A stretch of 64,000 nucleotides of DNA from Phocoenobacter atlanticus subsp. cyclopteri (GCF_018343795.1 NZ_CP074346.1:1612001-1676000), one strand, 5' to 3'; positions 53,391 to 63,108 are shown, numbered from the stretch's first letter. Notes: generated by a model from the letters alone, not told the origin. A program made the numbers and translations.

Positions 53391-54854
53391 TTATGTCTTC
53401 CAAAATGCAGGAGTAAATAACACCAGCAAAGAGAAAAATTCTAAACGCCCCGCAACCATTGCAAAAATAAACACATATTTTGCCCCATCTGGGGTATTAG
53501 CAAAACCCAAACTCGTCATTCCAATCCCTGGACCTGCATTTGTAATAGTCGCCCACACACCTCCAAGAGCATCAAAAGCTTCCATTCCAAACAGCATTGC
53601 AACAAAAGTACAGCCGAAGAAAACCAGTATAAATACAATAAAGAAAGCCCAAATACTTTCTATAATACGTATTGGCAAAGCACTTTTATCCAATTTAATG
53701 GAATTAACTAAACTAGGATGAACCAGTTGTTTTAATTCACGTTTAACTTGTAGCCATAACACAAGTACCCGAATGGCTTTTAATCCACCAGAGGTTGAAC
53801 CTGCACAACCGCCCACAGCGGCAGAAAATAATAACAATATCCCTAAAAATGGAGATAATTCATTAAAATCAAAAATGGTGAAACCTGCTGTCATTGACAT
53901 TGAAACTAATTGTAATGACCCTAGCTCAAAAGCTTTAGCAAACGAATAATCTGACGTCGTTAAATATAATCCAATTGAAAATAATGAGATAAAAAAGAGT
54001 TGTGATAATACAAAAAAACGAAATTCAGGATCACCAAAGTAGATTTTAGAAATCTGACCTTTTCGCCAATTCATCGCAGCTAAAATATGCAGTGAAAAGT
54101 TACAACCCGCAATCAGCATAAAAACAGTGGCAATAATATGAATTGATGAATTCTGGAAAAATCCCATATTCGCATCGTGGGTAGAAAATCCCCCATTTGA
54201 GATAGTCGAAAAACTATGTCCTATGGCATCAAAGACAGACATTCCTGCTAACCAGTAAGATAACGCACAAGCTAAAATCATAAAGGAATAAAGCAACCAT
54301 AATAATTTTGCAATTTCAGCAATTCTGGGTAGAATTTTTTGATCTTTTAAAGGACCTGAAGACTCCGCTTTATAGAGTTGTGTTCCTCCAACCCCAAGTA
54401 AAGGAATAACGGCAACCGCTAACACGATAATTCCCATTCCTCCAACAAACTGGGTAAACTGGCGGTGAAATAAAATCGCTTTGGGTAATTCATCTAAACC
54501 AGACATTACCGTTGCACCTGTTGTTGTTAAAGCAGAAAAGGATTCAAATAACACATCTGCGGTACTCATATCAAGGCTATTTGCAAGAAACAAAGGTAAT
54601 GCTGCAATACAGCCTAGAACAAACCAAAATGCAACAACAATTAAAAATCCTTCACGAGAACGTAACTCATCTTTGTGATAACGGCAACTCCACCAAAATA
54701 AAAAACCGACAGAAATACTGATTAGAAATGATTTAACAAAGGTTGTTCCTTCTCCATCTCCATAAATCAGCGCAACCACTGCAGGAACAAGCATAGTGAG
54801 TGAAAAACACATCACTAAAATCCCCATAATACGAATAATTGAACGTAAATGCAC
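53391..54854 (-). CDS. trkH: Trk system potassium uptake protein TrkH
   Basis: A 487-residue K+ transporter with four pore-loop repeats, including [36 protein letters not shown] and [36 protein letters not shown] is also conserved. It imports potassium with TrkA. The start is GTG 54854 ([12 protein letters not shown] follows), with AAGGA at good spacing. It ends just before the thr promoter. Confidence 0.94.
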   Translation of the reverse strand: MHLRSIIRIMGILVMCFSLTMLVPAVVALIYGDGEGTTFVKSFLISISVGFLFWWSCRYHKDELRSREGFLIVVAFWFVLGCIAALPLFLANSLDMSTADVLFESFSALTTTGATVMSGLDELPKAILFHRQFTQFVGGMGIIVLAVAVIPLLGVGGTQLYKAESSGPLKDQKILPRIAEIAKLLWLLYSFMILACALSYWLAGMSVFDAIGHSFSTISNGGFSTHDANMGFFQNSSIHIIATVFMLIAGCNFSLHILAAMNWRKGQISKIYFGDPEFRFFVLSQLFFISLFSIGLYLTTSDYSFAKAFELGSLQLVSMSMTAGFTIFDFNELSPFLGILLLFSAAVGGCAGSTSGGLKAIRVLVLWLQVKRELKQLVHPSLVNSIKLDKSALPIRIIESIWAFFIVFILVFFGCTFVAMLFGMEAFDALGGVWATITNAGPGIGMTSLGFANTPDGAKYVFIFAMVAGRLEFFSLLVLFTPAFWKT

Positions 54855-54891
54855 TTATCTGTCCTTTATTAAATAATCATTAATACACTGA

Positions 54892-55650
54892 TTAGTCTAT
54901 CCCTTCCAATTCGGCTTCTGAGAATTGTCTCTCTTTCACTTCTTCTTGCTTTGGCTTTCCATCTCTTAATTCAAAGTTTTTATGCTGGAAATAAGCCTCA
55001 CGAACAATGATATAAGGATCTTGAGATTGTTTTAATATTTCATCTTGCTCTAATAATTTGGCTCTTTGATCTACGCCATCCACCACTTTCTTACCAATTG
55101 TTGCAGGGAAAGTGAGTAAAGATAAAATAGGATAAGTGTAATCTACTTCAGACAAGAGATCCCTTGGTGATTTAGGTCCAAGAATGGGTAACATAATATA
55201 AGGTCCATCACCCATTCCATATTTACCTAACGTATGAGAAAAAGTGCGTACTTCTTTTAATTTTAAAGGCTCACTAGAACTCGCAAAATCAATTAAGCCC
55301 CCTAAACCAAAGGTACTATTTATCAAAAAGCGATTAAGATGTACGACCGCTTTTTCTACATCACCTTGCAATAAGCGATTTAAAAAACTAGCAGGTTCTG
55401 CCAAATTACTTGACACATTTGTTAAGCCGGTTTTTATTGGACTTGGCATATAATCACGCCACCCTTTTGCAACAGGTTTTAAAATATAAGGATCTAATAC
55501 TTTATAATTCACTGCCCACATCGCTCGATTAAATCCTTCTAACGGATCTTTTCTTGCTCCTGTTTCAGGATCGATAGAAGAACAAGCCGTTAAACTGATC
55601 ATTGCGAATGCAACAAGCCATTGTTTTAAATTCTTTTTAAATTTCATCAT
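54892..55650 (-). CDS. mlaA: Outer-membrane lipid asymmetry lipoprotein MlaA (VacJ)
   Basis: About 252 residues from ATG 55650 (or 55647). The longer frame to 55797 lacks a signal and is rejected. The lipoprotein signal ends SLTACSS. DPLEGFNRAMWAVNYKVLDP, NRFLINSTFGLGGLIDFASS and GPYIMLPILGPKSPRDLL are the MlaA blocks. It removes misplaced phospholipids from the outer leaflet and passes them to MlaC. It follows srmB after a USS pair. Confidence 0.93.
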   Translation of the reverse strand: MMKFKKNLKQWLVAFAMISLTACSSIDPETGARKDPLEGFNRAMWAVNYKVLDPYILKPVAKGWRDYMPSPIKTGLTNVSSNLAEPASFLNRLLQGDVEKAVVHLNRFLINSTFGLGGLIDFASSSEPLKLKEVRTFSHTLGKYGMGDGPYIMLPILGPKSPRDLLSEVDYTYPILSLLTFPATIGKKVVDGVDQRAKLLEQDEILKQSQDPYIIVREAYFQHKNFELRDGKPKQEEVKERQFSEAELEGID

Positions 55651-55755
55651 AAATAACACTCTATTTTCTCTCATTGTGATGTTTATATTGTACTCAACTT
55701 TAGTATAAACGCCATCATTTATTTGTAACATAATTGATGTCTGACAGAATAAACT

Positions 55756-55809
55756 AAGCGGTAAGATCAAGATCAAAATTTGCAAATTTTTAATCAAATC
55801 TCACCGCTT
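55756..55809 (-). terminator. Inverted uptake-sequence pair after srmB
   Basis: AAGCGGTAAGAT at 55756 and the inverted TCACCGCTT ending at 55809 flank an A/T-rich loop with TTTGCAAATTTT. It lies just after the srmB stop and probably terminates it. Confidence 0.6.
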
Positions 55810-55818
55810 GATTTTAAA

Positions 55819-57150
55819 CTACTCTGTTATTGTTTCGATTTTAGGTGCTTCTGCCTTAGGTTTTCTACGTTTACCAATATTTTTGGTATCCTTCGTTCGA
55901 ATTTTTACTTTTACTTTTTTCTCGTCTTTTTTAGTCTCTCTCTTTTTCTTTATTCTTGCTTTCTCTTTTTTCGATTTTGAGGCTGTTTCACCGTCTTTTG
56001 GTGCTTTAGTGCGAGGCTCTAACCCTTCAATAATACGTGCTTTCAACACTTCATCAGTATAACGTTTAATTTTTCCTAATAATTTATAATCGTGGGCTTC
56101 AACCAGTGAAATAGCACTGCCTTTTTTACCTGCTCGAGCAGTACGCCCAATACGGTGTAAATAAGCATCAGCGTTATAAGGTAAATCAAAGTTAATCACA
56201 AAATCTATATCATCGATATCAATCCCTCGTGCAGCAACATCTGTTGCAACCAATATATTTACTACACCCTCTTTCAAACGCTCGATCGCTTGAGTACGTA
56301 AAGTTTGTGCCATTTCCCCCTCAAGGTAAGTTGAACGTAAACCACGCTTACGTAAAATATCACTCAATTCACGGGTCATTTCACGACGACGTACAAATAC
56401 AATCGCTTTCTCTACATTATTTTCACTAATAAAACGGGCTAACTGCTTAGTTTTATGCTCTAAATTATCACTATGATAATACCATTGGGTAATTTTCTTA
56501 CGTTCACGACGGCTAGGATCTGCATCAATATGTTCTGGTTCAGTCAAAATACGATCTGCAAAATCTGTGAGCAAATCACCTTCAAGGGTGGCTGAAAATA
56601 ACCACGTATGTTTACGCCAACGTGTTTCGGCAGCTATGGTTTCTGCATCTTGCCCATAACCCATTTGTAACATTCTGTCGGCTTCATCAAAAATTAAGAT
56701 TTCAACCGCACGACAATCAAAATTTTCTTCTTTAATATATTGTAATAATCGACCAGGGGTTGCTACCAAAATATCTTGATTATGGTTAAACACTTCACCG
56801 TGATTTTGATACGCCACACCACCTGTAATAGTGGCAATATCTAAATGAGTAAATTCCGCTAACTCTTTTGCCTGCCCTGACACTTGCATTGCTAATTCAC
56901 GGGTTGGCGTTAAAATTAAAATACGTGGTGGACCTGAATGTCTACGAGGATAATCTAATAAATGTTGGATCGCTGGCAATAAAAATGCCGCTGTTTTCCC
57001 TGTTCCTGTTGGGGCAGAACCCAGCAAATCACGTCCTTCCATTGCTACTGGAATGGTATTTTGCTGAATGACCGTTGGTGTTTTATACCCTTTTTGCTTT
57101 ACCGCTTTTAATAATTCTGGCGCTAAATCGAGTTCTTCAAATGTTATCAT
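55819..57150 (-). CDS. srmB: ATP-dependent RNA helicase SrmB
   Basis: A 443-residue DEAD-box helicase: LGSAPTGTGKTAAFLLPA, ILTPTRELAMQVSG, LIFDEADRMLQMGYGQDA, LFSATLEGDLLTDFAD and HRIGRTARAGKKGSAISL. The end (about residues 385-435) is a strongly basic tail of K, R and E, as in SrmB. It helps early assembly of the 50S subunit. The start at 57150 has AGGAAA upstream. Confidence 0.92.
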   Translation of the reverse strand: MITFEELDLAPELLKAVKQKGYKTPTVIQQNTIPVAMEGRDLLGSAPTGTGKTAAFLLPAIQHLLDYPRRHSGPPRILILTPTRELAMQVSGQAKELAEFTHLDIATITGGVAYQNHGEVFNHNQDILVATPGRLLQYIKEENFDCRAVEILIFDEADRMLQMGYGQDAETIAAETRWRKHTWLFSATLEGDLLTDFADRILTEPEHIDADPSRRERKKITQWYYHSDNLEHKTKQLARFISENNVEKAIVFVRRREMTRELSDILRKRGLRSTYLEGEMAQTLRTQAIERLKEGVVNILVATDVAARGIDIDDIDFVINFDLPYNADAYLHRIGRTARAGKKGSAISLVEAHDYKLLGKIKRYTDEVLKARIIEGLEPRTKAPKDGETASKSKKEKARIKKKRETKKDEKKVKVKIRTKDTKNIGKRRKPKAEAPKIETITE

Positions 57151-57258
57151 TTTAATTTATTTCCTAACTTGTTTTCTTTGTTTCGATCAAATAATTTTTT
57201 ATTTAACAGACTAGTTTAACACTCTTTAACTATTATTAGGTAAATTTTATTTATTTCT

Positions 57259-57879
57259 TTAAACAAAAAACAGTAGTCCATTATAAATCAAATTCAACCC
57301 AAAAAAGAGGAAAACTAGCCCAGCTACATTATCAATATAGCGGTTATATTTTGCATAAAATTTACAAATAACTTGACGAGAGAATAATAGTGCAACGAGG
57401 GAAAAATAGATTAAAGTACTAAAAGATAACATTGCTAACACTAAAAAATAATCTTCAATATTAACAAGTTGAGAAGCATAACCGGATAATATACTACTAA
57501 AAAAGACCACTACTTTTGCATTGGCTAGATTAATCATTAAACCATCTAAAATTTCTTTTTTAGCAGACGTTTTTTCAATAAAGGTCTTTTCATCAAATTG
57601 AGCATTTTCTTTTACTCTTGCCATTTTAAAACCTGTATAGCTAAGAAAACTCCCTCCTAAAATCATAATAAGACAGTTCAAAAAAGGCATCTCTTTTATC
57701 AAAAGCCCAAATCCAAAAATAACGACAATTGCCCAAAAAGCGACCCCTAAAGAAATACCTATTGCAGCAAATATTGCATTACGGCTATTACTACTCGCCG
57801 CTCGACGACTAATATAGAAAAAATCAGGACCTGGGCTTACTAGTCCTGCTAGTTGTACAAAGAAAAGGGTTAATAACAT
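57259..57879 (-). CDS. LysE/RhtB-family amino-acid exporter
   Basis: A 206-residue protein with about six membrane segments. It begins with QLAGLVSPGPDFFYISRRAA, the family signature SPGPDF, and then GISLGVAFWAIVVIFGFGLL. It most resembles RhtC/RhtB threonine-homoserine exporters; the substrate is not proven. It follows pgpA by about 20 bp in the nusB-thiL-pgpA group, an order also known from H. influenzae. Confidence 0.85.
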   Translation of the reverse strand: MLLTLFFVQLAGLVSPGPDFFYISRRAASSNSRNAIFAAIGISLGVAFWAIVVIFGFGLLIKEMPFLNCLIMILGGSFLSYTGFKMARVKENAQFDEKTFIEKTSAKKEILDGLMINLANAKVVVFFSSILSGYASQLVNIEDYFLVLAMLSFSTLIYFSLVALLFSRQVICKFYAKYNRYIDNVAGLVFLFFGLNLIYNGLLFFV

Positions 57880-57898
57880 AATTTTACCTAAATCATAC

Positions 57899-58372
57899 CT
57901 ACAAAATGTAGTTCAGAATATAAAGGATCGAAATAGTATAAACAGCAGCTAAAATATCATCAACCATAATTCCTAAACCGCCTTTTAGTGTTTGATCAAA
58001 CTGCTTTATCGGATAGGGTTTAACAATATCAAAAAAGCGGAATACAATAAACGTAAGTCCATAAAAGATATAATCATACTGAGGTAAAAAAGCAAAAATT
58101 AAAAATATAGCAACAATTTCATCCCATACAATACGCCCATCATCGTGAATACCTAAGTCTTGACTGGTTTTTTCACAGATATAGCAACCTAAAATAAAAG
58201 AAATCACAGTAAGGATCATAAAAAAAAGCGGGGAAGCGGTAAGATTCCATAAAAAAATTGCAAAAATCATACCGACTAATGTTCCCCAAGTACCTGGGGC
58301 GGGCTTGATTAAACCTGAACCAAAACCAAAAGCGAATAAATGAATGGGATTTTTGAGATTAATCGGTTTCAT
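57899..58372 (-). CDS. pgpA: Phosphatidylglycerophosphatase A
   Basis: A 157-residue membrane enzyme. It begins near the N-terminus with HLFAFGFGSGLIKPAPGTWG, and has DDGRIVWDEIVAIFLIFAFL and FRFFDIVKPYPIKQFDQTLK followed by GGLGIMVDDILAA. These Asp/Glu-rich loops are the PgpA active site. It dephosphorylates phosphatidylglycerol phosphate. It lies 21 bp after thiL; an uptake core lies at 58234-58240. Confidence 0.95.
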   Translation of the reverse strand: MKPINLKNPIHLFAFGFGSGLIKPAPGTWGTLVGMIFAIFLWNLTASPLFFMILTVISFILGCYICEKTSQDLGIHDDGRIVWDEIVAIFLIFAFLPQYDYIFYGLTFIVFRFFDIVKPYPIKQFDQTLKGGLGIMVDDILAAVYTISILYILNYIL

Positions 58373-58393
58373 TATTTTGTTACCTTTTATTTT

Positions 58394-59347
58394 TTATGAA
58401 AAATGGTCAAATCCTGCTTGTACAGGAAACGGCTCTTCTTTACCCTCTCTTAATAAAGTTAAGCCAGATTGGATGATTTTACCAATACAGCTACATTTTA
58501 TGTTTAAGTGAGCAAGGGCTTGCTTAAAAGCCTCTACCTTGTTAGGAGGAATAGTAAAGCAAAGTTCATAATCTTCCCCTCCCGTTAAAGCAAAAGTTTC
58601 TGCTAGTCGTGGATATTCATTTACAAGCGGTAATGACAGGGGCAAATCTTGCAAATTCAGTTCTGCACCACATTGACTACGCGCTAAAATATGTCCTAAA
58701 TCTGCCAACAGTCCATCTGAAATATCAATCGCACATTGCGAATATTGATTAAGTAACAGACCTAGTTCTATCCTAGGAGTAGGGTTTAAATGACGTTGTA
58801 ATAAGTATTGTTGTTGCTCTGTGTCATTTTTAGTTTGATTAAATAATAGTGCTAAACCTGCTTTACTGTCACCGAGTGTTCCTGATACAAAAATCAAATC
58901 ATTCAGTTGTGCTTTATGACGATATAACCCCGTACCTTTGTCTAATACCCCTTGAGCGGTAATTGTAATGGATAATGCACCTTTGGTTGTGTCACCGCCA
59001 ATTAATTCTACATTGTAGTGATCTAAAATAGCAAATAACCCTTTGCTAAATTCGGCTAACCATTGATGATCCACCTTTGGTAAGGTTAAAGCTAATGAAA
59101 TCCATTTGGGTATTGCCCCCATTGCCGCCAAATCACTTAAATTGACAGCAACAGATTTATAGGCTAAATCATAAGGAGAGATCTCAGGAAGAAAATGTGT
59201 TCCAACAGCTAAAGTATCTGTGGTAATGGCTAACTGTTGTTGTAATGCTAATTCGATGATGGCACAATCATCGCCAATCGCGAATACAGAAGATTGTTTT
59301 GCTTTCTGACGATTAAAGTAGTGCTTAATTACATCAAATTCATTCAT
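58394..59347 (-). CDS. thiL: Thiamine-monophosphate kinase ThiL
   Basis: A 317-residue enzyme: VFAIGDDCAIIELALQQQLA, DLAYKSVAVNLSDLAAMGA, VELIGGDTTKGALSITITAQ and CAIDISDGLLADLGHIL are the ThiL/AIR-synthase motifs for Mg-ATP and TMP. LTGGEDYELCFTIP is also typical. It makes TPP, the ligand of the thiB riboswitch in this window. It lies 10 bp after nusB. Confidence 0.95.
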   Translation of the reverse strand: MNEFDVIKHYFNRQKAKQSSVFAIGDDCAIIELALQQQLAITTDTLAVGTHFLPEISPYDLAYKSVAVNLSDLAAMGAIPKWISLALTLPKVDHQWLAEFSKGLFAILDHYNVELIGGDTTKGALSITITAQGVLDKGTGLYRHKAQLNDLIFVSGTLGDSKAGLALLFNQTKNDTEQQQYLLQRHLNPTPRIELGLLLNQYSQCAIDISDGLLADLGHILARSQCGAELNLQDLPLSLPLVNEYPRLAETFALTGGEDYELCFTIPPNKVEAFKQALAHLNIKCSCIGKIIQSGLTLLREGKEEPFPVQAGFDHFS

Positions 59348-59357
59348 TTTAGAAATC

Positions 59358-59771
59358 TTATTTACGCCCTAATGCAGGTGCTAATTTATCTAAAATACCG
59401 TTTACATATTTATGGCTATCATCAGAACCAAATACTTTAGCCACTTCAATCGCTTCATTGATCACCACTTTATAAGGCACATCAAGTTGGAATTTTAATT
59501 CGTAGCTTGCTACTCGTAAAATGGAATATTCAATAGGATCAAGATCATCTTGACTACGATCTAAATAAGGTTGAAAAGCTGCATCAACCTCTGTGATATG
59601 TTCAACTGTACCACGTAATAATTTAAGAAAATAAGGAACGTCAACACCTTTCATATCTTGATCTGTCATAAACGAAACTTCAACTTCTTCAATTGAATTT
59701 TTAGATATAAACCAAGAATACAGTGCTTGTACCGCACATTCACGAGCTCGACGACGTGGAGAAACTTTCAT
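59358..59771 (-). CDS. nusB: Transcription antitermination factor NusB
   Basis: About 137 residues from ATG 59771 (AGAGG upstream); the longer frame to 59843 lacks an SD. It begins with [20 protein letters not shown], and [20 protein letters not shown] and [20 protein letters not shown] followed by [11 protein letters not shown] are the all-helical NusB pattern. It binds boxA RNA with NusE in rRNA transcription. ribH, usually just upstream, is absent here. Confidence 0.95.
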   Translation of the reverse strand: MKVSPRRRARECAVQALYSWFISKNSIEEVEVSFMTDQDMKGVDVPYFLKLLRGTVEHITEVDAAFQPYLDRSQDDLDPIEYSILRVASYELKFQLDVPYKVVINEAIEVAKVFGSDDSHKYVNGILDKLAPALGRK

Positions 59772-59926
59772 ATAACCTCTATAAAGTATAATTTTGCAAA
59801 ATTTGTTAAAGATCTGACCGCTGGCTGTATTATTTTTAAACATGAGGTGGAACGGTAGCGAATTCTATCATAAATTCAACGGATAGGGGAAAATATTAGA
59901 CTGAGAAAGTGACCGTCTTTTATAAA

Positions 59927-60010
59927 TCATTTAGTAGAAAAATGCACATATAATGCAAATAAAAGACCAAATAATGCAATAACACCTGATACAATCGTTA
60001 AACTATCCAT
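59927..60010 (-). CDS. 27-residue single-pass membrane peptide
   Basis: A short frame starting at ATG 60010 with a strong SD (AAAGGAG, six bases away) inside the end of the preceding gene. After MDSLTIVSG it is one hydrophobic helix (VIALFGLLFALYVHF) ending STK. The overlap with the upstream gene (8 bp) suggests coupled translation. No known family is recognised. A regulator of a membrane complex or a small toxin are both conceivable; neither is shown. Confidence 0.55.
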   Translation of the reverse strand: MDSLTIVSGVIALFGLLFALYVHFSTK

Positions 60011-60209
60011 TTTTTGCTCCTTTGTTTATTAAATATAAACCTGTAACCATTGAAATACTTGCAGATAGAAAAGGAAATACCTCAACATTATTATTTTGTA
60101 CAAATGGCGTAATCACTGCAATAGCAACAATAATTTTGGTAAAATCAAGTAATAATTTACCCGCTTCTCTTATTGTTTCTTTTTTTATTTTAACTAACTC
60201 TGATTTCAT
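60003..60209 (-). CDS. Small two-pass membrane protein
   Basis: A 68-residue protein with a basic amphipathic start (KSELVKIKKETIREAGKLLL) and two membrane helices (about residues 23-40 and 46-63) ending in GAKNG. The layout resembles DUF6722-type small membrane proteins, but I am not sure of the family. It is coupled to the 27-residue gene downstream and lies between comE and nusB, where H. influenzae-type operons have comF. Function unknown. Confidence 0.55.
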   Translation of the reverse strand: MKSELVKIKKETIREAGKLLLDFTKIIVAIAVITPFVQNNNVEVFPFLSASISMVTGLYLINKGAKNG

Positions 60210-60262
60210 TTACAAACTCCATAATAAATAAGTAAACTATAAAAACTTTTCAGCCAATATTA

Positions 60263-61336
60263 CTACTGAGGATTAATTATATGTGGCGTGACAAAAATGA
60301 CGAGTTCACGTTTAGCCACCTTATCTTTGGTATGACTAAATAAATGCTTTAATATCGGTAGGCTTCCTAATAAAGGTACTGCATCTTTTTCCTTAGAAAG
60401 CATATTTTGAAAGATCCCTCCAAGTACAATCGTTTTACCATTTTGAGCTAAAACCTGAGTTTTAATTTCTTGTTTATCTATAGTCACCCATTGCTGACTA
60501 CTTGCTGTTGCTGTATTTGGTGCGTTTTGAGTAACTAATAAATCCAGTAAAATTTGATCATTTTGAGAAAAATGAGGAGTGACTTCAAGCCCTAAAACTG
60601 CATCACGAAATTCAACATCAGTAATGTCCCCCTTAGCATTACGCTGTGGATAAGCAACCTCTGTTCCTTGCTTAATGCTCGCTTTATTCTCATTTGTTGT
60701 AATCAAACTTGGACTAGCAATAATTTCCACACTATTTTCTTGTTCTAATGCCGTTAATTCTAGATCTAATAATCTATTGTTCAAACTCGCAATTTGAATA
60801 ACTGCAGAAGCTGCATTGCTGACCACTGGAAAATTAACATTTAAATTATTTGCTGAAAACCCATTCCCTTCTAATTTTCCACCAAATTGATGAGAGTTCG
60901 CAGTTGGACTAAACATTCCCCATCGAACACCTAATTCTTGTAAATGTTCACTACTGATAGTCACTACTCTTGCTTCAATAGCAACTTGCCTAATGGGTTT
61001 ATCTAATTTTTTTACTAATGCGGTTAATTTATTTAAAATCTGATTACTTCCTTTTAAAATCAATGTATTTGTTTGTTGATCAAAATGAATATAACCGCCA
61101 TCTAACAAGGTTCCTTGTCCTTTAGTTAAACTTTCAATAATATCTTTTGCTCTCGCATAATTTAAATGAATGCTTTTTACTAAACCCTCTTTATCAACAA
61201 TATCAGGTTCACTTTCATCTATATTATATTCTTCAACTGTGACTTTGTTATCCATAATTTCTTTTTCTTTATAAAAAGGATCAGCATAAATATAACAACT
61301 AAAAAACAAACACATTAATAATACTAACTTTTTCAT
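60263..61336 (-). CDS. comE: Competence secretin ComE (PilQ-like)
   Basis: A 357-residue secretin with a signal peptide (ending YIYADP). It has one N-terminal secretin domain with ARAKDIIESLTKGQGTLLDG and an NTLILKG stretch. The secretin core has VAIEARVVTISSEHLQELGV, SPSLITTNENKASIKQGTEV and VPLLGSLPILKHLFSHTKDK. The H. influenzae relative is about 445 residues, so the N-terminal region is shorter here. It forms the outer-membrane pore for the type IV/DNA-uptake pilus. It is the last com gene in this operon. Confidence 0.92.
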   Translation of the reverse strand: MKKLVLLMCLFFSCYIYADPFYKEKEIMDNKVTVEEYNIDESEPDIVDKEGLVKSIHLNYARAKDIIESLTKGQGTLLDGGYIHFDQQTNTLILKGSNQILNKLTALVKKLDKPIRQVAIEARVVTISSEHLQELGVRWGMFSPTANSHQFGGKLEGNGFSANNLNVNFPVVSNAASAVIQIASLNNRLLDLELTALEQENSVEIIASPSLITTNENKASIKQGTEVAYPQRNAKGDITDVEFRDAVLGLEVTPHFSQNDQILLDLLVTQNAPNTATASSQQWVTIDKQEIKTQVLAQNGKTIVLGGIFQNMLSKEKDAVPLLGSLPILKHLFSHTKDKVAKRELVIFVTPHIINPQ

Positions 61337-61340
61337 TATT

Positions 61341-61844
61341 TTACCTTTCTAATATGGATAAACTTAGTACACACTGCACCAAATTATTTTTATTTATTTT
61401 TATTAAGTTAATTTCATTAAAATAAATATTCTTGGTATTGCTTATTTGAATAATCACATCGACAACATTTTTAAATTTTTGATTAAAAACAACATCAATA
61501 ATATTATTTTCTTTATTCCATAAAATACTTTCAACATTCATTTTGTTTTTAACTAAAATACGTTTAACTTTTTGATTAATTTCTAAAGGAGAATGATTAT
61601 CTATGGAAACCACCTTTAATTTTTTTAATTTTTTATCAAGACTCAAATCATTTTCCTTATACTTTTGAAAAGTATCAAACTGTTTTTGTTGATATTTAAT
61701 ATTATGAAAAATATCATACACAGGGTAACTTATAATCAATAATCCGATTAAAATAGAAATCTGTACCTTATGTATTAAGGTCGCCTCAATGAAAAGGTAA
61801 ACATAGCTACTGGGCTGAAAATAATACTTTTTTATTTTATTCAT
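61341..61844 (-). CDS. comC: Competence protein ComC (PilO-like)
   Basis: A 167-residue protein with one N-terminal membrane helix (about residues 24-45, VQISILIGLLIISYPVYDI) and a periplasmic part of coiled coil plus a ferredoxin-like fold, rich in Lys and Asn. Size and place match ComC, the PilO-like partner of ComB. Sequence conservation is low, so the call rests on order and architecture. It lies 4 bp before comE; the PilP-like comD expected between them is missing. Confidence 0.75.
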   Translation of the reverse strand: MNKIKKYYFQPSSYVYLFIEATLIHKVQISILIGLLIISYPVYDIFHNIKYQQKQFDTFQKYKENDLSLDKKLKKLKVVSIDNHSPLEINQKVKRILVKNKMNVESILWNKENNIIDVVFNQKFKNVVDVIIQISNTKNIYFNEINLIKINKNNLVQCVLSLSILER

Positions 61845-61846
61845 CT

Positions 61847-62359
61847 TTATATAAAACTCACTTTAATAATAAATTCTAATTGATTATCACTGTTAGTTTG
61901 TAGCATATTAATACTAAAACTTGTATTTTTAATACGTTTTAAATAAGCTGATATTTTTTCAAAATCTTCTTGTTTATTTAACTTTCCTAAAATCAAAAAA
62001 TAATCTGTTATATTATGTTTAATATTAATTTCATTCACTGCACCTTCAATGGGTAGATTTTGAAGTTTATCCAGTATCAATTTTATATTTTGAGCATTAA
62101 GAAGATTTTTTTGCATTTTTTTATTATTAAGAAAATTATTTAATAATGCTTCTTTGTTTTTAATTTTAAGATTAAATTTATTATTTTGCTGTTGATAATA
62201 TAATCCATTTGTATAAAAGTTATTACTGTATATTTTTATCATTACCGCAAATATAATAAAAATAACAACCAAAACCATATAATAAAAATATCTTTTTTTA
62301 ATCTTATTTAGCCAATTTGTTTGATGATAATTTGTTAAATTTATACCTTGCCATTCCAT
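61847..62359 (-). CDS. comB: Competence protein ComB (PilN-like)
   Basis: A 170-residue protein with a short cytoplasmic start (MEWQGINLTNYHQTNWLNKI), a membrane helix (about 26-45) and a periplasmic coiled coil leading to a PilN-like end. The N-terminal segment is the part that binds PilM/ComA. It overlaps comA by 19 bp. Recognition is by position and topology; the sequence is very AT-rich and diverged. Confidence 0.75.
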   Translation of the reverse strand: MEWQGINLTNYHQTNWLNKIKKRYFYYMVLVVIFIIFAVMIKIYSNNFYTNGLYYQQQNNKFNLKIKNKEALLNNFLNNKKMQKNLLNAQNIKLILDKLQNLPIEGAVNEINIKHNITDYFLILGKLNKQEDFEKISAYLKRIKNTSFSINMLQTNSDNQLEFIIKVSFI

Positions 62360-63084
62360 AAGCAGGCTCCTAATGCTATTATATATAAATAAGGATCAAT
62401 AATTTTCTGATCACTAGGTAACGCCAGTGTAATAATTTTTTCTTTTTCTATTTGTGATAAATTTTGTATTTTTTCAATAGTAAGTAACCGCTTACAACCT
62501 GTTGATTGGGATAATTTTTCAATAGATGTCTGGAAAAGCTCTGTTTGTTTAAACTGAATAAGTTGATTTTTAAATAAATAAGTATCTTCTCTACTACTTT
62601 CTTCCTTGTTATCTAATTGTTGATGGACTAAATAATCGATTCCCCTACGATAACAATAAAGTTCGCTGTCTAAAACCATCTGCTTATTGAGATTAAAATC
62701 TGTTTCATTATTTTTAATAAGTGCATAAATAATCACTCTATAAATATTCTCTGATTCTTGTAATGCTATTTGATAATCAAAATAGATCTCCTCAATAGAA
62801 ACAGGAACCTCTTGTTTTAATACCTCAATAATTTGGCGATATATCATTGCCTTATTATAATGATGAGGGAAAAAAAGGTATTTTCTCCAAATAAAGCGGT
62901 CACTTATACTTTGAATTATACAAATTTCTGATTTCTCTCTCTTTAAAATATCTAATAATCTATTACTGTCTTTTTCATACCATTTTGTACAAATTACTTG
63001 ATCTTCAATGGAAACCACACAAAAGTATTGCTCATTTTGGCTTAATCCCAATTTTTTATTCTGTAATTTTGTTTGAAATAACAT
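62341..63084 (-). CDS. comA: Competence protein ComA (PilM-like)
   Basis: A 247-residue soluble protein of the PilM/ComA type, an actin-like inner-membrane platform component. NEQYFCVVSIEDQVICTKWY, the middle VSIEEIYFDYQIALQ and the ending YLYIIALGACLWNG match ComA. It is the first gene of the com operon and diverges from mrcA as in H. influenzae. Two uptake cores lie inside (62487, 62894). The start at 63084 has AAGGA eleven bases upstream. Confidence 0.85.
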   Translation of the reverse strand: MLFQTKLQNKKLGLSQNEQYFCVVSIEDQVICTKWYEKDSNRLLDILKREKSEICIIQSISDRFIWRKYLFFPHHYNKAMIYRQIIEVLKQEVPVSIEEIYFDYQIALQESENIYRVIIYALIKNNETDFNLNKQMVLDSELYCYRRGIDYLVHQQLDNKEESSREDTYLFKNQLIQFKQTELFQTSIEKLSQSTGCKRLLTIEKIQNLSQIEKEKIITLALPSDQKIIDPYLYIIALGACLWNGKV

Positions 63085-63108
63085 CTATTGTTTTTCCTTT
63101 TTAGTGCA

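Noticed and set aside
54892-55797. Long version of mlaA starting at 55797
   Set aside because: The extra 49 residues run through the USS-rich intergenic region; the lipoprotein signal begins at 55650.
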